Below, piece by piece: positions 24,977-33,070 of a stretch of DNA of 64,000 bases. The first letter of the stretch is position 1. The number at the start of each line of letters is the position of its first letter. The stretch lies in the NCBI GenBank assembly GCA_028687585.1, contig JAQTZV010000003.1:225001-289000 (forward strand), given 5' to 3'. Below the pieces are notes generated by a model that saw only the letters and a list, made by a program, of their open reading frames with translations, was not told the DNA's origin and searched no databases. The DNA comes from Desulfuromonadaceae bacterium (GTDB taxonomy: Bacteria; Desulfobacterota; Desulfuromonadia; Geobacterales; Pseudopelobacteraceae). The translations under genes and the position numbers were made by a program.

Positions 24977-25898
24977 TACCAAAACGCATACCGGCTGCAG
25001 GGATGATCTGACCGTAGATGCTTCCCGCTGTCTGAAGATGCGTTACAGCGAAAGCGGCTGTCGTCGTTGTGTTGACATCTGCCCGCACAAAGCGGTGTCT
25101 CTGGATGGATTTCTTGCCATCAATCCGAACCACTGCAGTGGCTGCCTGCTCTGTACTTCTGTCTGTCCGGCAGGGGCATTGGAGCAGAACAGCGATTTTT
25201 CCAATAGCCTGGCGCAACTATCCCGCGTACCTGAACCGGTTTTGGGCTGCCTTCGTACGAAAGAACACTCTAACGCCACCCTGGCTTGTCTGGGCGGGCT
25301 CTCAGCAGAGCATCTGGTGACACTCTGTCACACATTGCCCGGGACGCTTACTCTCAACCTGACCGCTTGCAACGGGTGTCCTAACAGCACAATGATTCTT
25401 CATTTACGGCAATGTATTGAAGCGCTTTTTACGGCAGGATTGTTGGAAGGTGGTTGCAGTATTGTCGCTGCAGAATCTGCTCAAATCATTAATTACCGTG
25501 ATGAGTCAATAGGCCGGAGGAGCTTCTTTCACTCTTTTCGTAACGCTCTGTTTCAGAGTGCCGCGGTTATACTCTCTGCCAACAATGAACCGACGGAGCG
25601 GCGTACTGAATACGCCGGGAAACGATTGCCGGTCAGGAGAGAGTTACTGAACAATTCCAGAAATAAGCTCCCTCAGGAATTGGTCGTCAGGATTCAGAAG
25701 CATTTTGACGTTCGTGCAACAATTAGTGAAGTATGCACCATGTGTCAGGGGTGTGTTGCAATATGTCCGACTGGTGCCTTGAACACCGGAGAGTCTGATG
25801 TCCCTCCGGCGTTTGACCACGTACGGTGCACCGGCTGTCAGCTATGTGCAGAGTTCTGTCTGGATGCGGCGCTTCATATTCATTCAGTTACACAGTAG
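24969..25898 (+). CDS. Polyferredoxin of the arr operon (multiple [4Fe-4S])
   Basis: A 309-residue protein starting inside the chaperone gene. The N-terminal half has two cluster motifs (GCRRCVDICPHKAV and CSGCLLCTSVCPAGAL); a middle CNGCPN pair follows; the C-terminal end has two more (CTMCQGCVAICPTGAL and CTGCQLCAEFCLDAAL). There is no signal peptide or membrane helix, so it is probably cytoplasmic. It could supply electrons during maturation of the enzyme or link cytoplasmic reductant to it, as NapF-like proteins are thought to do. I do not recognise a named family. Its stop lies inside a bidirectional terminator stem. Confidence 0.82.
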   Translation: MADTKTHTGCRDDLTVDASRCLKMRYSESGCRRCVDICPHKAVSLDGFLAINPNHCSGCLLCTSVCPAGALEQNSDFSNSLAQLSRVPEPVLGCLRTKEHSNATLACLGGLSAEHLVTLCHTLPGTLTLNLTACNGCPNSTMILHLRQCIEALFTAGLLEGGCSIVAAESAQIINYRDESIGRRSFFHSFRNALFQSAAVILSANNEPTERRTEYAGKRLPVRRELLNNSRNKLPQELVVRIQKHFDVRATISEVCTMCQGCVAICPTGALNTGESDVPPAFDHVRCTGCQLCAEFCLDAALHIHSVTQ

Positions 25899-25930
25899 TT
25901 TCTGTCCGGAGTTTCCGGGCAGAAACTACT
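25894..25930. terminator. Bidirectional hairpin terminator containing both stop codons
   Basis: AGTAGTTTCTGTCCGG at 25894-25909 pairs with CCGGGCAGAAACTACT at 25915-25930 (16 bp with one T-G wobble, 5-base loop). The polyferredoxin TAG (25896-25898) and the ruvA TAG (25926-25928, other strand) are both within the stem. It separates the convergent arr operon and ruvCA. Confidence 0.75.
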
Positions 25931-26525
25931 TCATTAATACCTTCAACGCCTGCTTCAACAGGCCTTCCACTGAAACAGCCTCCCCTGCATCCAGTCCCGC
26001 CAGAACTTTACGTACCTGCGGTTCTTTATAGCCGAGATTGAGCAGTGCGGAAATAACGTCTTCAGTAACATCGTCTGCCGGAATCTGCCGTGCGTCTGCC
26101 GCCGGAAGCGATGACATATCAATCTTGCCGATCTTGTCTTTCAATTCCAGCACCAGGCGTTCAGCGGTTTTCCTGCCAATGCCGGGAATGGTGGAAAGCT
26201 TGTTAAGATCGCTCTGTGCCAATGCCTGGGCAAGCGGGCCGGGCTGAATATTGGAGAGGATATCCCGGGCAAGTTTGGGGCCGACACCGGAAACGGCAAT
26301 CAACAGTTGGAAAAAGGACTTTTCCAGGCGTGTTCGGAATCCGTAGAGCAGTATTGCATCCTCTCGGACACTGGTGTGGATGTGAAGGGATGCGGTTCCC
26401 CCCTCTTCGGGAAGTTCATAATAGGTTGAAAAGGGAATGTGCACCCGATAGCCGACACCCTGTACGTCAAGAATAATATGGTCAGGCGACTTATGGGCAA
26501 TTTTGCCGGTCAATAGTGCAATCAT
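25926..26525 (-). CDS. ruvA: Holliday junction ATP-dependent helicase subunit RuvA
   Basis: A 199-residue junction-binding protein. Domain I starts [20 protein letters not shown], the two helix-hairpin-helix motifs are in [20 protein letters not shown] and [20 protein letters not shown], and the C-terminal RuvB-binding domain is [20 protein letters not shown]. RuvA tetramers hold the four-way junction for RuvB branch migration. The ATG overlaps the ruvC stop by four bases. ruvB is not present in the window directly downstream, because the arr operon converges here. Confidence 0.97.
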   Translation of the reverse strand: MIALLTGKIAHKSPDHIILDVQGVGYRVHIPFSTYYELPEEGGTASLHIHTSVREDAILLYGFRTRLEKSFFQLLIAVSGVGPKLARDILSNIQPGPLAQALAQSDLNKLSTIPGIGRKTAERLVLELKDKIGKIDMSSLPAADARQIPADDVTEDVISALLNLGYKEPQVRKVLAGLDAGEAVSVEGLLKQALKVLMK

Positions 26526-27058
26526 AGCTTCATGTTTCTCCAGGATGTTTTTTGACGCTTCGTGGTGGCCTGGCCACCGGATAGCTGGTTGAGACCGTAT
26601 GAGTTAATATGGCAGATAGCAATCGCAAGGGCATCAGATGCGTCTTCCTGCGCGATTTCCGGTAAGCCGAGTAATGCCTTGACCATCTTCTGTACCTGTG
26701 CTTTTTCTGCCCGCCCTTGACCGACAACGGCCTGCTTTACCTGAAGCGCGCTGTACTCGGCTACCGGCAGTCCGCAATGAACGGCGGCGACAATAGCGGC
26801 TCCGCGAGCTTGTCCCAGCTTGAGGGCACTCTGTGGGTTGGTCGCAAAAAAGATGTTCTCAACAGCCACCTGGTCTGGTTGATAGCGGGCGATCACCTCG
26901 ATGAGTCCGTCAAAAATATTTTTCAGCCGGCCAGGGAAGTCCGCCGCCGTATCGGTAAAAATAGCGCCATTATCTACGTGAATCAGGCGGTTACCTGCCT
27001 GTTCCACAATGCCGTAGCCGGTAGTGCGTGAGCCTGGATCTATGCCGAGAACGATCAT
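26522..27058 (-). CDS. ruvC: Holliday junction resolvase RuvC
   Basis: A 178-residue endonuclease with an RNase H fold that cuts Holliday junctions. Catalytic acids are seen in [14 protein letters not shown] (Asp7), [20 protein letters not shown] (Glu), and [13 protein letters not shown] (two Asp). AGGAGCCTCAGT precedes the ATG. Coupled to ruvA by a four-base overlap. Confidence 0.97.
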   Translation of the reverse strand: MIVLGIDPGSRTTGYGIVEQAGNRLIHVDNGAIFTDTAADFPGRLKNIFDGLIEVIARYQPDQVAVENIFFATNPQSALKLGQARGAAIVAAVHCGLPVAEYSALQVKQAVVGQGRAEKAQVQKMVKALLGLPEIAQEDASDALAIAICHINSYGLNQLSGGQATTKRQKTSWRNMKL

Positions 27059-27100
27059 ACTGAGGCTCCTTTGCTCAAAGGGGGATTGCCGCTGCCGTAC

Positions 27101-27133
27101 AAAAAAACAGGCGCCCGATTTTTTGGACGCCTG
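27101..27133 (-). terminator. Intrinsic terminator
   Basis: On the minus strand CAGGCGTCC pairs with GGGCGCCTG (one T-G wobble) and is followed by seven Ts. It lies 28 bases past the stop of the dehydrogenase gene that ends at 27161 and upstream of ruvC. Confidence 0.85.
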
Positions 27134-27160
27134 AAGCGGGAATACATCAGGTGGTGGGCT

Positions 27161-28027
27161 CTACTTACGCACAACCTTTATAATGGCGCAGATATCTTCT
27201 TCGCCAAGGCCGGCATCAACCCCTGCTTGATACACCTTGCTTGCCGATTCAGCGGCCGGTAGAGTCAGGCCGACGAGTCGCGCCGCATTCATGACCATAT
27301 GAAGTTGGTCGTTGACATATTTGAGAGCAAGGCTGCGGGAGAAGTCGCCTCGTGCCATAGCACGACCTTTCTGGTGGAATAGAGGCGACGCCACTCCCCG
27401 TGTGTCAAGCACTTCCAGAATTTTGTCAGCGTTGAACCCCATTTTTTCTCCGAATACCAAGCCCTCTGCCAGAACCTGAACCAACTCAGCCTGCACAAGA
27501 TTTACGATAAATTTCATCTTGGTGGCATCGCCAATCTGGCCGACGTGAATCGTATTCAGGCCGAAAAAGGAGAACGGTTCCCGGCACTTGCCTGCCAAAG
27601 CAGGATCACCTGCAGTGATGATTGTCATGAGGCCATTGACCGCATGATCTTTGCTTCCCCACACCGGTGCATCCAGATAGTGAATATCCTTCTTTGCGCA
27701 TTCTTCTGCGAGTTTCATCGTTGTTTCAAGAGAGTGTGAGCCCATATCAGCCAGGATGGTTCCGCTCTCTATGCCCGCCAAAATACCGGTCTCGCCAAAA
27801 AAGAGCGGTCCCAATTCGTCACCTTCGGGGACGATAGCGATAACAAGATCACGTCCTTTCGCCGCTTCGAAAGCTGAGGATGCCGCCTCGGCGCCCAATG
27901 CGGTCAATTCCTGTGCGATCGCAGAATCTGAATCAAATACGGTCAGTTCATAGTTCCCCTTGGCCAGATTAACGGCCATATGTCGTCCAACAGTGCCAAG
28001 CCCGATAAATCCAATTTTCCTCAACAT
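27161..28027 (-). CDS. NAD(P)-dependent beta-hydroxyacid dehydrogenase (GLYR/GarR family)
   Basis: A 288-residue dehydrogenase. The nucleotide motif is FIGLGTVGRHMAVNLAKGNY, the substrate-binding signature is DAPVWGSKDHAVNGLMTIIT, and the catalytic Lys is in ATKMKFIVNLVQAELVQVLA. A C-terminal helical domain ends with LGEEDICAIIKVVRK. Family members reduce succinic semialdehyde or glyoxylate, or oxidise hydroxyisobutyrate; Geobacter homologues are reported as gamma-hydroxybutyrate dehydrogenases. The start at 28027 has GGAGG seven bases upstream; eight extra codons to 28051 lack one. Single-gene unit with its own terminator. Confidence 0.9.
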   Translation of the reverse strand: MLRKIGFIGLGTVGRHMAVNLAKGNYELTVFDSDSAIAQELTALGAEAASSAFEAAKGRDLVIAIVPEGDELGPLFFGETGILAGIESGTILADMGSHSLETTMKLAEECAKKDIHYLDAPVWGSKDHAVNGLMTIITAGDPALAGKCREPFSFFGLNTIHVGQIGDATKMKFIVNLVQAELVQVLAEGLVFGEKMGFNADKILEVLDTRGVASPLFHQKGRAMARGDFSRSLALKYVNDQLHMVMNAARLVGLTLPAAESASKVYQAGVDAGLGEEDICAIIKVVRK

Positions 28028-28138
28028 GCAATGCCTCCAGTTAGGTCGCAATTATAATATAGGGTTTCAATTTATATGAGTTTTTGCCGGCTGGCAATGA
28101 TCAAATACGGGAACCGCAGTTTTATTCTCGATTATATC

Positions 28139-28795
28139 TCAACGGGAGACGGTAACGCCAATCCGGTCACAGACACCCGCTAACCTGCAGTTCGAGCAAC
28201 GCGGCGAAACCGGGTGACAATGATTCTGGCCGAAAGCGACCAAAAGGTCGTTAATCTCTATCCAGTATTCGGGAGGCAGTTTAGCTCTCAACGCTATTTC
28301 AGTTGCTTCAGGAGTTTTTGTCGCAACATAGCCGAAGCGGTTACAAATACGGTGAACGTGAGTATCGACACATATCCCCGGTTTTCCAAAACCGAGAGTT
28401 ACCACAAGATTGGCCGTTTTACGTCCAATCCCTTTGAACGTAAGAAGTTCATCAATATCGTCCGGGACTATTCCGCGATACTCTTCCACTAGTCTCAGGG
28501 ACAACAGGGCTATCTGTGCCGCCTTGGTACGATAGAATCCGGCTGGATAGATCAGATGCGATATCTCCTCCGCAGCAAGTTCGGCCATAGCCTCAGGAGT
28601 CTCTGCACGTGCAAAAATCCGCGTAGAAGCCTGGGCGGTTATTTCATCCTTGGTGCGAAGCGAAATGATGCAGGAAATCAGAACCTTGAAAGGACTGCCG
28701 TTACATTGGGCAACAATGGTGACGGCAGGCGTCTGCCACGTTATATATTCTTCCCGCAGTGTAGTAATTGCGCTATGCATTTCATGAGGTTTCAT
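28139..28795 (-). CDS. nth: Endonuclease III-type DNA glycosylase/AP lyase
   Basis: A 218-residue base-excision repair enzyme that removes oxidised pyrimidines and cuts the abasic site. It has the helix-hairpin-helix LLTFKGIGRKTANLVVTLGF with the catalytic Lys, the catalytic Asp in CVDTHVHRICNRFG, and a [4Fe-4S] loop with spacing C-x6-C-x2-C-x5-C (CHPVSPRCSNCRLAGVC). The start is uncertain: ATG 28795 or 28783 both fit the family start (MHSAITTLREEY), and neither has a strong ribosome site. The frame open to 28978 would overlap the divergent PHP gene. Confidence 0.93.
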   Translation of the reverse strand: MKPHEMHSAITTLREEYITWQTPAVTIVAQCNGSPFKVLISCIISLRTKDEITAQASTRIFARAETPEAMAELAAEEISHLIYPAGFYRTKAAQIALLSLRLVEEYRGIVPDDIDELLTFKGIGRKTANLVVTLGFGKPGICVDTHVHRICNRFGYVATKTPEATEIALRAKLPPEYWIEINDLLVAFGQNHCHPVSPRCSNCRLAGVCDRIGVTVSR

Positions 28796-28865
28796 CGGCG
28801 AAATAATATCGTATGCAGCTGTTATCTGCAATAGCGGTTTTACTTTTTTGTCAGGGCGCGCTACT

Positions 28866-29729
28866 ATGCCCGCCATGAATATTGACCTGCATATACATTC
28901 CAGCTTTTCGGATGGTGCTTTTTCGCCAACCGAGCTTGTTGCCCTTGCCGTACAACAAAATGTCCGGATCATAGCCATTGCCGATCACGATTCCGTGGCC
29001 GGGGTCGAGGAGGCTGACGCTGCGGGTTCTGTCGCGGGTGTCACAGTGCTTTCGGCTGTAGAACTTTCTGTGCAGTTTGAAGCGTTACAGGACGTTCATC
29101 TTCTCGGATACGGCATCAACTGCAAGGATGAAAAATTTCTTCTGAATCTTGAGGGCTTCAGGCACCGCCGTAAAGGTCGAAACGGTGAAATTCTTGAGCG
29201 CGTCAACGCCTGTTTGCAAGCAGAAGGGCGCAGCAGATTGAATCATGAAAATGTTCTTGCCTTTGCCCGTGATTCGGTCGGTCGTCCTCATATTGCCCGG
29301 GCTTTGCTGGAACGGGGATACGTGAATACGGTTGAAGATGCATTTCGGCGCTATCTTGTCCCCTGTAATGTCCCGAAAATATATTGGCCGATGGATGAGG
29401 CAATTGCTGAAATTCATCGTATTGGAGGAGTTGCGGTACTCGCTCATCCGACCGGTATCTCCAAAGATCTGGCAACACTCGGATCTGTAATAGCTGAACT
29501 TCACCAGCTGGGTCTTGACGGTCTTGAAGTGTATAACAATATGGGCTGGCCGCTTGAGATTGAATTTCTGAGACGTACCGCAGAGGCGTCCGGGCTTCTC
29601 ATGACGGCAGGTTCAGATTTTCACGGGATTGAGGAGGGGCTGGAAATTGGAAGAGGGCGAGAAGGTATGCGCTTTGACAGCGACCTGCTCGCCCCCCTGT
29701 ATGATCGTATTCAGTATGTCAGAAGATAA
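28866..29729 (+). CDS. PHP-domain phosphoesterase (RNase AM/YciV-like)
   Basis: A 287-residue metal-dependent phosphoesterase. Metal-ligand motifs are DLHIHSSFSDGAFSP at the start, IADHDSVAGVEEAD, VLSAVELSV, GRPHIARALLERGYV, VAVLAHPTG and AGSDFHGIEEGLEIG. In E. coli the relative YciV acts on 3',5'-nucleoside bisphosphates and trims rRNA 5' ends; the same is inferred here. The start may be ATG 28866 or 28875. It is divergent from nth with about 70 bases between the two starts. Confidence 0.88.
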   Translation: MPAMNIDLHIHSSFSDGAFSPTELVALAVQQNVRIIAIADHDSVAGVEEADAAGSVAGVTVLSAVELSVQFEALQDVHLLGYGINCKDEKFLLNLEGFRHRRKGRNGEILERVNACLQAEGRSRLNHENVLAFARDSVGRPHIARALLERGYVNTVEDAFRRYLVPCNVPKIYWPMDEAIAEIHRIGGVAVLAHPTGISKDLATLGSVIAELHQLGLDGLEVYNNMGWPLEIEFLRRTAEASGLLMTAGSDFHGIEEGLEIGRGREGMRFDSDLLAPLYDRIQYVRR

Positions 29730-30036
29730 ATGCTACATATTTTCCTTGTACGCTTAGTTAGTTTGGGTAGTAGTACTCTTCGACAATCCACCATATATGA
29801 CAGTAATGTTATAATATGACGGATTCAGCAACAAATTCCCCGCCACTCTCCACATCAAATATATAAATTCATCCGTATAACCAGCCCTTTGAACGTTCAT
29901 CTTCAGTATGTTTTTTTGGTACGTTAGTTGCTTTGTCTTTAGAAACATGCAAGGACGCTGCACACAATATCAGCATCAGAAGCTCTGAGCAGGAAGTATA
30001 TTATCCAAGTGGTAGGTAAAAAAAAGGGGGTTACAC
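29730..30036. other. Intergenic region without a supportable gene
   Basis: About 307 bases upstream of the OmpA-type lipoprotein gene. The sequence is A+T-rich. A 69-codon minus-strand frame (29754-29963) has no ribosome site and no recognisable product. The only clear signal is the ribosome site AAAAAAGGGGG six bases before the ATG at 30037; no convincing promoter or riboswitch was seen. Confidence 0.6.
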
Positions 30037-30834
30037 ATGGACACGAAATATTCAAAACAAGCGATTCGCATTGCAGTTATCATGTTCTCTACAGGCATGG
30101 TATTCGGATGTGCCAACTACGAGGTGAATTCAAAGAGAGGCGACATTCCGGGTTATTATATTCGCCATGAGATGCAAGATGCGGATAGGGCGGTAGAATC
30201 GGCACGACAGGCGGGAAAAGACAAGGCATGTCCCGACGAGTTTAAAGCCGCTGAAGAGGCAAAAAAACACGCCTACGATGTATTCAGGGCGTGCCACACC
30301 GAAGAAGGTGCAGCATTGGCAAAGCTCGCAACGGCGCAAGCGAATGCCCTCTGTCCAGAAAGACCCAAAACTGAAACAAAAACGATATTTATAAAAGAAG
30401 AACCGGTAATTATCCTCGTTGCTGAACCGATGGCTAAGGAGAAAGTTGTAGCCTCGGCAGTCGAACCAAAGGTCGTTGTTCTTGCTTTTCAGGATATTCA
30501 TTTCAATTTCGATCAGTCGACCCTGACCCCTGAAGCAAAACTCATTCTGAAAAGAGATATCCGGTTGTTGAAAGAAAATTCAAAAACCAAGATCCGTGTC
30601 GCAGGGTATACCTCCGCATCCGGCACCGAAGAATACAATCAAAAGTTGAGTGAACGAAGGGCAAAGGCCGTTCAGGATTACCTTATTGACGAGGGCGTTA
30701 TCTCTCGTGACAGGCTTTCTACCATTGGCTACGGCGAGACACATCCGGCGGTTCACGAATCAGCGCCAAAAGATCTTTACTCGGTAGCTGCGAAAGAAAA
30801 TATGCGCGTTCTCTTCGAAATCGTCGTGGAATAA
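30037..30834 (+). CDS. OmpA-family outer-membrane lipoprotein
   Basis: A 265-residue protein with a lipobox (MVFGC, Cys at residue 25). The N-terminal half is helical with Ala/Lys-rich heptads (ARQAGKDKACPDEFKAAEEA), and the C-terminal half is an OmpA domain that binds peptidoglycan: DIHFNFDQSTLTPEAKLILK, KIRVAGYTSASGTEEYNQKL, SERRAKAVQDYLIDEGV and LSTIGYGETHPAV. It should tether the outer membrane to the cell wall. Monocistronic, with a terminator hairpin about 114 bases downstream. Confidence 0.9.
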   Translation: MDTKYSKQAIRIAVIMFSTGMVFGCANYEVNSKRGDIPGYYIRHEMQDADRAVESARQAGKDKACPDEFKAAEEAKKHAYDVFRACHTEEGAALAKLATAQANALCPERPKTETKTIFIKEEPVIILVAEPMAKEKVVASAVEPKVVVLAFQDIHFNFDQSTLTPEAKLILKRDIRLLKENSKTKIRVAGYTSASGTEEYNQKLSERRAKAVQDYLIDEGVISRDRLSTIGYGETHPAVHESAPKDLYSVAAKENMRVLFEIVVE

Positions 30835-30942
30835 TGATTCCGTAACGAAGTGACAGTAGCCTTGAATACAGACCCCCAGTTTGCTTCGGGAGCAGGTTGG
30901 TCGTTAGCTCAAATACAGTTATCTGGTGAAAGAGTTCACACA

Positions 30943-31083
30943 TTATAAACGGGATGGCCAAATGGACGTCCCGTTTTTTATAGCAACAAAAACGCCGGGA
31001 AGAGATTGGTGTCGGTATCCCAATACGGCGTCGGCAAATTTGATGCTGTCGATCTTCTTCTTGGTCAACGTAACTTTCGGCAT
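30943..31083 (-). pseudogene. Possible N-terminal remnant of a tyrosine recombinase
   Basis: A 46-codon minus-strand frame begins MPKVTLTKKKIDSIKF and continues to SLPGVFVAIKNGTS before a stop. This pattern resembles the N-terminal arm-binding start of phage-type integrases (PKxxLTKxxIDxIK... followed by LPGxxVRV). Nothing of the core-binding or catalytic domain follows. It lies in a 413-base gap (30835-31247) that otherwise holds two hairpins. Short length makes chance resemblance possible. Confidence 0.3.
30948..30979 (+). terminator. Hairpin terminator downstream of the OmpA lipoprotein gene
   Basis: AACGGGA at 30948-30954 pairs with TCCCGTT at 30969-30975 and is followed by a T-run (to 30979), the form of an intrinsic terminator on the plus strand. 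Confidence 0.65.
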
Positions 31084-31131
31084 ACCCCACCATGTGCAGG
31101 AAAAGGTAGGGAAAAAATAGGATGAAAAACT

Positions 31132-31172
31132 AAAAAACCCGCGTAATCTGTCTTAAAGATTAGCGGGCTTTT
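31132..31172. terminator. Bidirectional intrinsic terminator
   Basis: CCCGC-g-TAATCT pairs with AGATTA-GCGGG, flanked by an A-run on the left and a T-run on the right, so it can work on both strands. It sits about 75 bases past the stop of the minus-strand kinase-like gene that ends at 31248. Confidence 0.75.
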
Positions 31173-31247
31173 GGTAGGAAGTTAAGCTGTATATAGATGT
31201 TTTTTCATGCTATTTCAAATCAGTTTCAAAGGATTCAAAAACCTGCG

Positions 31248-32078
31248 TTACATCTTTTCCTTGTACGCCTTGTAATCAACGACATGAATATCTTCTTTGA
31301 TCGACGTTACCCCTTTCACTGATTTTACTATCGTAATAGCGGCAATTTTCTGGGCCTCAGATTCTATGTAGCCACTGATTGAAATAGCACCCTTATTGAC
31401 GACAATGGTAAAAGGCCGATAATCCTCCAAGGTCGGAGCATTAAGGAGGGCGGTCTCAATCTTCTTGGAGAGAATAATATTGTCTATGACCGCAACTGCA
31501 GATTTTTCAGATTCTTTTATGGCCGGTTCTTTGACGGCTGCAAGAATACTTTCTACAATCGTTGCTTCTGAAAGTCGCGAGGTGTTGAACACCAGATCAT
31601 AGTAATTGGGATCATTCCAGTCGCGGTTAAAGTAGAAATGAATGAAACCGCCACGCTGAAGATCGCTACGCCGAATCAGCGATCGAGCCATATCCGGATC
31701 GATCCACTCTCGCTCAGCAAACCGCTCAACCCTCCCTTCGAAATCGGCAATGAAGCGGATCCGAAGAATATTTTTACACTCCTGCAGCAAATCCTGGCCA
31801 CCCCGGCCGTAAATAACAACATTTCCCTTGCGTGCAAGATCAAGAATAATAAGTTCTATTACATTCAGGGCTGCAGCACGCTTGCGATCTTCAGCAGTAA
31901 CGTAAGAGGGAGGTTTCTCATCAACCATCTGCAACATTTCAGGGGTAAGTCCGTATTTGGCCGCGAGAGATTTGATTCGCGGTCCGTCAATAAGGGTGTA
32001 CTTGAGCCTCTGCGCAACATCAGAGGCGATCTGATAGGCCCCAGTGCCCATTTCACGTGATACGGTGATAATTGCCAT
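31248..32078 (-). CDS. Cytidylate kinase-like protein fused to a BON domain
   Basis: A 276-residue protein. Residues 1-200 are a cytidylate-kinase-like P-loop domain (ITVSREMGTGAYQIASDVAQ, NVVIYGRGGQDLLQECKNIL, RIRFIADFEGRVERFAER, YYDLVFNTSRLSEATIVESI). The P-loop lacks the usual lysine of Walker A (REMGTGAY in place of GPxGxGKST), so kinase activity is doubtful. Residues about 205-276 (IETALLNAPTLEDYRPFTIV, GAISISGYIESEAQKIAAIT) form a BON domain, usually a lipid or ligand binding module. The fusion is known in deltaproteobacteria, but its job is not. GAGGATGGTAC precedes the ATG. Isolated unit with its own terminator. Confidence 0.82.
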   Translation of the reverse strand: MAIITVSREMGTGAYQIASDVAQRLKYTLIDGPRIKSLAAKYGLTPEMLQMVDEKPPSYVTAEDRKRAAALNVIELIILDLARKGNVVIYGRGGQDLLQECKNILRIRFIADFEGRVERFAEREWIDPDMARSLIRRSDLQRGGFIHFYFNRDWNDPNYYDLVFNTSRLSEATIVESILAAVKEPAIKESEKSAVAVIDNIILSKKIETALLNAPTLEDYRPFTIVVNKGAISISGYIESEAQKIAAITIVKSVKGVTSIKEDIHVVDYKAYKEKM

Positions 32079-32228
32079 GTACCATCCTCCAATATAACGA
32101 ATCAGTTTAGTCGCTTATAGCACGTAATGTTCTTGTATACAAGCCGATCGTGATTTCGTGACAAAATAATAGTTTAGTTAAATAGTCACTGAAACGGAAT
32201 ACATTTTTTCAGCGGCGATATCTGCTGA

Positions 32229-33056
32229 CTATTCCAATGCAACGTTTACCGTTACAACCAGTCTGCGGAGTACGCCACTCTGACTTATTTCCAATGGTAT
32301 CCGGATAGCTGCGCCCTCTGAAATAATCTCATGCGGCAGAAGAGCGACCTTCGGTGAGTCATCGGAGTGAGGTGTGTTCCAAGGGGTGCTCACATTCTGT
32401 TCCAATACTTCCGGTGGTTTAACATCAGATGATGGTTCGGCAGGTGCACTGTCTGCTTCAGGTGACCCGTTGCATAGGGTAACTCGATCAAGAATCTGGC
32501 GGGAAAGCGTTGTCAAGGCCTCGAGCAGACCATCTCCGCTTGCTGCGTTCGTTTGGCAGATTAAAAATGAAGTAAGATCAAGTGAAGCGGCAATCTGTGC
32601 TGCAGCATCCGGCAGAATTTTCCGGGTATAACTGTTAAGTTGGAGAACAGCGGGTGTCTCGTGAAGGCCGACTCCGTATGCAGACAGAAAATCCCGCAAT
32701 TGCGACACGCTTTCAATGGTTTCAGCGGTGTGCTCAACGTCCGGGTCAATCATAATCATAATGCCGTCAGCACCCTTAAGCGTCATTTTCCAGGTTGCGG
32801 GGTTAGTAACAGTTCCCGTTAGTGTGTAAATATGCAGACGCAAACGATATCCGTTCGGCAGGGTGGTTTCAAACGGGCTGAAATCAAAGAATATTAGATT
32901 GTCAGCGCCGGCAGGAAAACATTTAAAATCTCCACGCAGGGAAGGCTTTATCCGCGAATAAATATAGGTAAGCGCGGTACTTTTGCCGCTTTGCGCAGGG
33001 CCGAAATAGACAATTTTGGCATTGATCTCTTTTTTTGCATGGTTAACCAGTGCCAT
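32229..33056 (-). CDS. MglA/Arf-like small GTPase homologue with degenerate motifs
   Basis: A 275-residue protein. The N-terminal 190 residues follow the MglA/Arf-like G domain: IVYFGPAQSGKSTALTYIYS contains an intact P-loop (residues 19-27), then DGIMIMIDPDVEHTAETIES. The switch II DxxG is not evident (YTLTGTVTNP) and the guanine-specifying NKxD is replaced by LQLNSY. The C-terminal 85 residues are acidic and Pro/Ser-rich, then an all-beta end. Nucleotide specificity and hydrolysis are therefore doubtful. It follows the 33071 gene by 14 bases, forming an operon with that protein and a SPOR protein. Confidence 0.72.
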   Translation of the reverse strand: MALVNHAKKEINAKIVYFGPAQSGKSTALTYIYSRIKPSLRGDFKCFPAGADNLIFFDFSPFETTLPNGYRLRLHIYTLTGTVTNPATWKMTLKGADGIMIMIDPDVEHTAETIESVSQLRDFLSAYGVGLHETPAVLQLNSYTRKILPDAAAQIAASLDLTSFLICQTNAASGDGLLEALTTLSRQILDRVTLCNGSPEADSAPAEPSSDVKPPEVLEQNVSTPWNTPHSDDSPKVALLPHEIISEGAAIRIPLEISQSGVLRRLVVTVNVALE

Positions 33057-33070
33057 TCCGAATTCTCCGT

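Noticed and set aside
29754..29963. A 69-codon minus-strand frame in the gap before the OmpA lipoprotein
   Set aside because: No ribosome site, no family and atypical composition for a protein.
30926..31120. A 64-codon plus-strand frame downstream of the OmpA lipoprotein
   Set aside because: It spans a terminator hairpin and starts without a ribosome site.
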